A stretch of 64,000 nucleotides of DNA from Lineus longissimus (Eukaryota > Nemertea > Pilidiophora > Heteronemertea > Lineidae): the NCBI RefSeq assembly GCF_910592395.1, contig NC_088309.1:8436501-8500500 (forward strand), written 5' to 3'. Positions 60,901 through 64,000 of this stretch are shown piece after piece. Made by a program: the position numbers and the translations under genes. How positions within the stretch are numbered: the stretch's first letter is position 1; the number at the start of each line of letters is the position of its first letter. The notes below the pieces were generated by a model. That model saw only the letters and a list, made by a program, of their open reading frames with translations, had not been told where the DNA came from and did no database searches.

Positions 60901-63900
60901 CTGTTGACAGGGAAGCCTAAAATAAATCGAGTGCAATTGCGAAAACACATGTAGCAAATCAGTAGTTAGCACTGCATCCAAACAATGCACATTATCACAT
61001 GCGTCATGTCGCAGTCAGTGGATACATGTACACACCAAACACTATTCCAAACTTGGATTTCGACGGACAATCTCTTCCAAATGACATCAGAAAATGATGC
61101 CCCTGTATACAACAGTCTGTCATTTATAGGACCATTATATATAGCTAGACGCAGTACATTGGACATGTCTATTTGGCGTCAGATTATGATTCATCATCGT
61201 TCGATCCCAACCTATTGCAGTCGCCTTAATGTTGCTCATTTTACCCAAGGGTCGGGTAGAATCGGACATTAGGTCGTAACATCCAAGATAAAGTAGACCT
61301 GTGCAACTACGATACTATGTTATATGACTGTGTTGATATTTCAAGGTTGGAGAATATACCGGTATAAAGCAAGGTGATGGAGGTCTGGTTTTATTTTCGG
61401 AATCTGAAGTGACCCATGGCCCTGTTCCTTTGCAGCAGTTCTTGTGTCATGGATTTGTTTCGGCGAGGGGTTCACTCAGGTCCGATACAAGTATTTTCAA
61501 ATGGTACATGTACGTATTGGCCTGGCGAGGGTGATTTACATCACAAAAGTATCACAAAATAAGTATCACAAAATCCACTTCTGTCTCACCTTGATGAGAT
61601 CAGTTGTTCTTGGTGCTCACTTTCCATAAAATGGGTGTGGCTACAAGGGTAGCGATAACAAAAGAGCCCCTGCTTTTGTATGGATGCCTTTGCTTAAACT
61701 TTAAATGTTAAATAATATAAGCATAAGCTTTTGAAGTCTTCACATACTAGTTCGTTCATGTTGTGTACAGCCTCCTTTTTAACGCGTTGAAAGACAATCT
61801 GAGTTCTGTTGTTCAAAAGCTGCGATGTTTGACGGCAAAAACATACAAATCAAGCAGGTACTGCCTGTTCAGAATTAGTTCTTTGCCCGTAAGTGATACA
61901 CACCTGCTTAAAAAATTTACAGATGTACCTGCGCAAATCAGAACACAACTCTTGATGCCCATTCTATTGCAACAGGCAGTACACGTTGGTGTAAATTTGC
62001 GTTTACTCTCAAATGTTACCTGCTGTATTATTTTGTCTTTTCCATGTTCGTCTCGGATTTCCATCTTTTCCTCAACTACGTTGTATCAAATATTCTTAAA
62101 GACTTATGAACACTTGATTGTATTGATTCATCATTGTTTTGAACATTTGACGGTATGACTGTACCCCGCCTATACGTGCCAAATTTGCACCTTAAGAGGT
62201 CAAACTTTCTTTGACATGCAATTGATATTTGTTATCTTAATGGTTGGAATACTCAGAATACTTTGGGTGGTGATTACCTGTGCTTTTAAACGGATGAGTT
62301 ATTAGTTACGATTTTTCATTTCGTTGGAGCGTGAGATGTTTGCAGGTCTACCCCAGGGCCGACAACTCAGTGGACGTGGCCTCCATAATTTAATATGAAG
62401 TTCCATGAAGTTTACAGGTTATTGGGTATCTCTGGTAACTTCCGTATAAGTAGAAGCAGGCCTCAACGATTGTGTCGTTTACACTTACAGGTGAGAAATT
62501 TATTTGAATCGACAACGCTTCAAGAACGCGTCGATAGGTGCTAATAAAATACACCGTTACACCTATTACCATTTTCCACAATTTGGAAAAAGCTTCGAAA
62601 GATTCCCAGCAAAAAAATTCAATATCTTTTTTCGTCCAGAAACCGTTGGATTTTATGGTTTCTAAGCACGTTTGCCGTAAGTTTGTAAGTACAGGATGCA
62701 ACTGATGGTTAAAGAGGGAAATGCAGGGGCAAGGGACGCCAGTACGCCAGATGAGCGCCTCTAGGTAGGGTGGCCAAACTTCGCCGAGTTATGGGTCAGG
62801 CATTTACTGCTGCGCTGATTCTCGACCTTTATGAATACAAATTTTGAAAAAAGAAAATCGCGAATAGAAGTTGGGGTTTCAGTGTATGCACGAATGGCAC
62901 AGCTCTTGCTGATTCGTCGTATTCATCAGAGCAGAAAGCAACAGACTCTTCTTGATGTAATATTTGGATCAGTATAAATGATCAATTTTATTCTGACAGT
63001 AACGGAAGTCCACTAAATACACATGATGTGTCTTGCGAGCTGGGGATGGGGACGAAAAGGTTCTTAAGCAAATACTTCAATACTCAATACTGCTAAATGG
63101 ATTAATCTGGGGATGGAACACTTAACGCTATTGGGAAGAAGTGTTGGCCAGTCAATCGCAAAGAGCACTTCGCAGCCAAGTCAAGCATATTTTTGTATTG
63201 ATGTTGTAGATGTTTACCATGTTAAGAGGCCAAAATGTTGACGTATTCACTCTCTCTTGAAGCTCATCAGGAAGGCTGTGGCCGAGTTCTTCAATTGATA
63301 ATTGGAATACAGATAGTGGCCATGCGCGGCAACGCTGAAGAACAGGGCCAGATCAACTCGGTCAAGGACTTCGGCAGAAGATGAGCACCCCCTTCCCTGC
63401 TAAATACGGGCCTTCATCAGCCTTGCAGTTTCATCAGCGATTTTTTTAAAGCATTTAACTAAGGTCTACGGGTTCTACTCTTAGCATTATTAACTGTGAT
63501 TGTGGTATTTATCAAATCTCTTTTCGTAAAGTTTGATTGAGAATGATTTTCTTACTATTTTGTAAAAAGGATTGTTTTGATTTCTTGTCGTTGCAAATCA
63601 AGCTGATGCCACAGGAAGATCTAGATTTAATTTCATGATATGGAGAGAGGTGAGTGGGCCATCTTATGTTCTACATGTACATACATGATGTACATGAGGC
63701 CGACTCTACGTCATCAGATTTTGAGGAATTTCCTTTTTGGAGAGACATAGATGCGTTCGACCCTGTCACCCAAGTTTTAAATAAACTGAGATTGCAAAAT
63801 TAATGTTATCGTTATAGGTTATTAAGTAATCAACATATTGTGCAGTACGCTACATACATCATCATATCTCTTCGTACAGCAATCTTCAACCGGTTAAGAA

Positions 63901-64000
63901 ATTTATTTTTTAACTGGTGTATTATCCCCAGTAATCTCAGAACGTCACGCTTTAGCCTAATTAATGAATCTACCCGACTCCGTGGTCACATATCTATCAT
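57995..64000. other. Probable first intron or flank of the second gene
   Basis: Follows the GTAAGT donor at 57995. No nAChR-like exon 2 or any other recognisable exon is seen up to the window end. Contains the short repeat at 59519-59580 and an ATC microsatellite at about 60465-60480. Confidence 0.4.
59519..59580 (+). repeat. Short tandem repeat of GATATTTGTCAG
   Basis: GATATTTGTCAG occurs three times within about 60 nt, twice followed by CCCA. No gene context. Confidence 0.8.

Overview
The window is animal nuclear DNA: AT-rich, mostly non-coding, with large introns, GT-AG exons, tRNA-derived short repeats, small inverted-repeat elements and many tandem duplications. The octamer TACATGTA recurs throughout, as it does in many marine invertebrates (molluscs, brachiopods, lancelets, hemichordates, echinoderms). 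The phylum cannot be fixed from sequence alone. No bacterial-type genes, CRISPR array or rRNA gene are seen.

The one clear gene lies on the + strand at 25637-46317. It is a complete six-exon alpha-type subunit of a nicotinic acetylcholine receptor (Cys-loop ligand-gated cation channel). The exons are 25637-25721, 41291-41436, 42130-42174, 43231-43340, 44181-44716 and 45734-46317. They join in frame to 1506 nt, encoding 501 residues: signal peptide, extracellular agonist-binding domain with the 13-residue Cys loop and the loop C vicinal cysteines, TM1-TM3, a cytoplasmic loop of about 137 residues, and TM4. The 146/45/110-nt sizes of exons 2-4 are the classic pattern of this family. Local sequence is closest to the invertebrate alpha-9/alpha-10-like group, judged from memory. 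Intron 1 is about 15.6 kb and the other introns are 0.7-1.1 kb.

Around the gene: 1-25 kb holds no recognisable gene. It holds a diverged tandem array (about 851-1500), a tRNA-like SINE fragment (about 3125-3296), a foldback element (about 8567-8728), several tandem duplications (10.2-13.9 kb) and a MITE-like element (14792-15029). Intron 1 carries a second MITE-like element (38896-39019). Intron 5 carries eleven copies of a 24-bp minisatellite. Downstream, 46.3-57.9 kb is non-coding as far as can be seen, with duplications in and after the 3'UTR. At 57931-57994 there is a second signal-peptide-like exon ending in a phase-1 GTAAGT donor, as in exon 1 of the receptor. It may begin a tandem paralogue or another secreted or membrane protein whose remaining exons lie beyond the window.

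The most interesting local feature is the end of exon 5. Two G|GTAAGT donors lie 57 nt apart in the same frame. Use of the second would insert 19 residues with four cysteines into the TM2-TM3 linker that couples binding to gating. Past it the frame stays open through the minisatellite, so an intron-5-retaining transcript would encode a 447-residue two-TM subunit with a Thr/Lys/Ser repeat tail. Neither product can be proven without RNA data.
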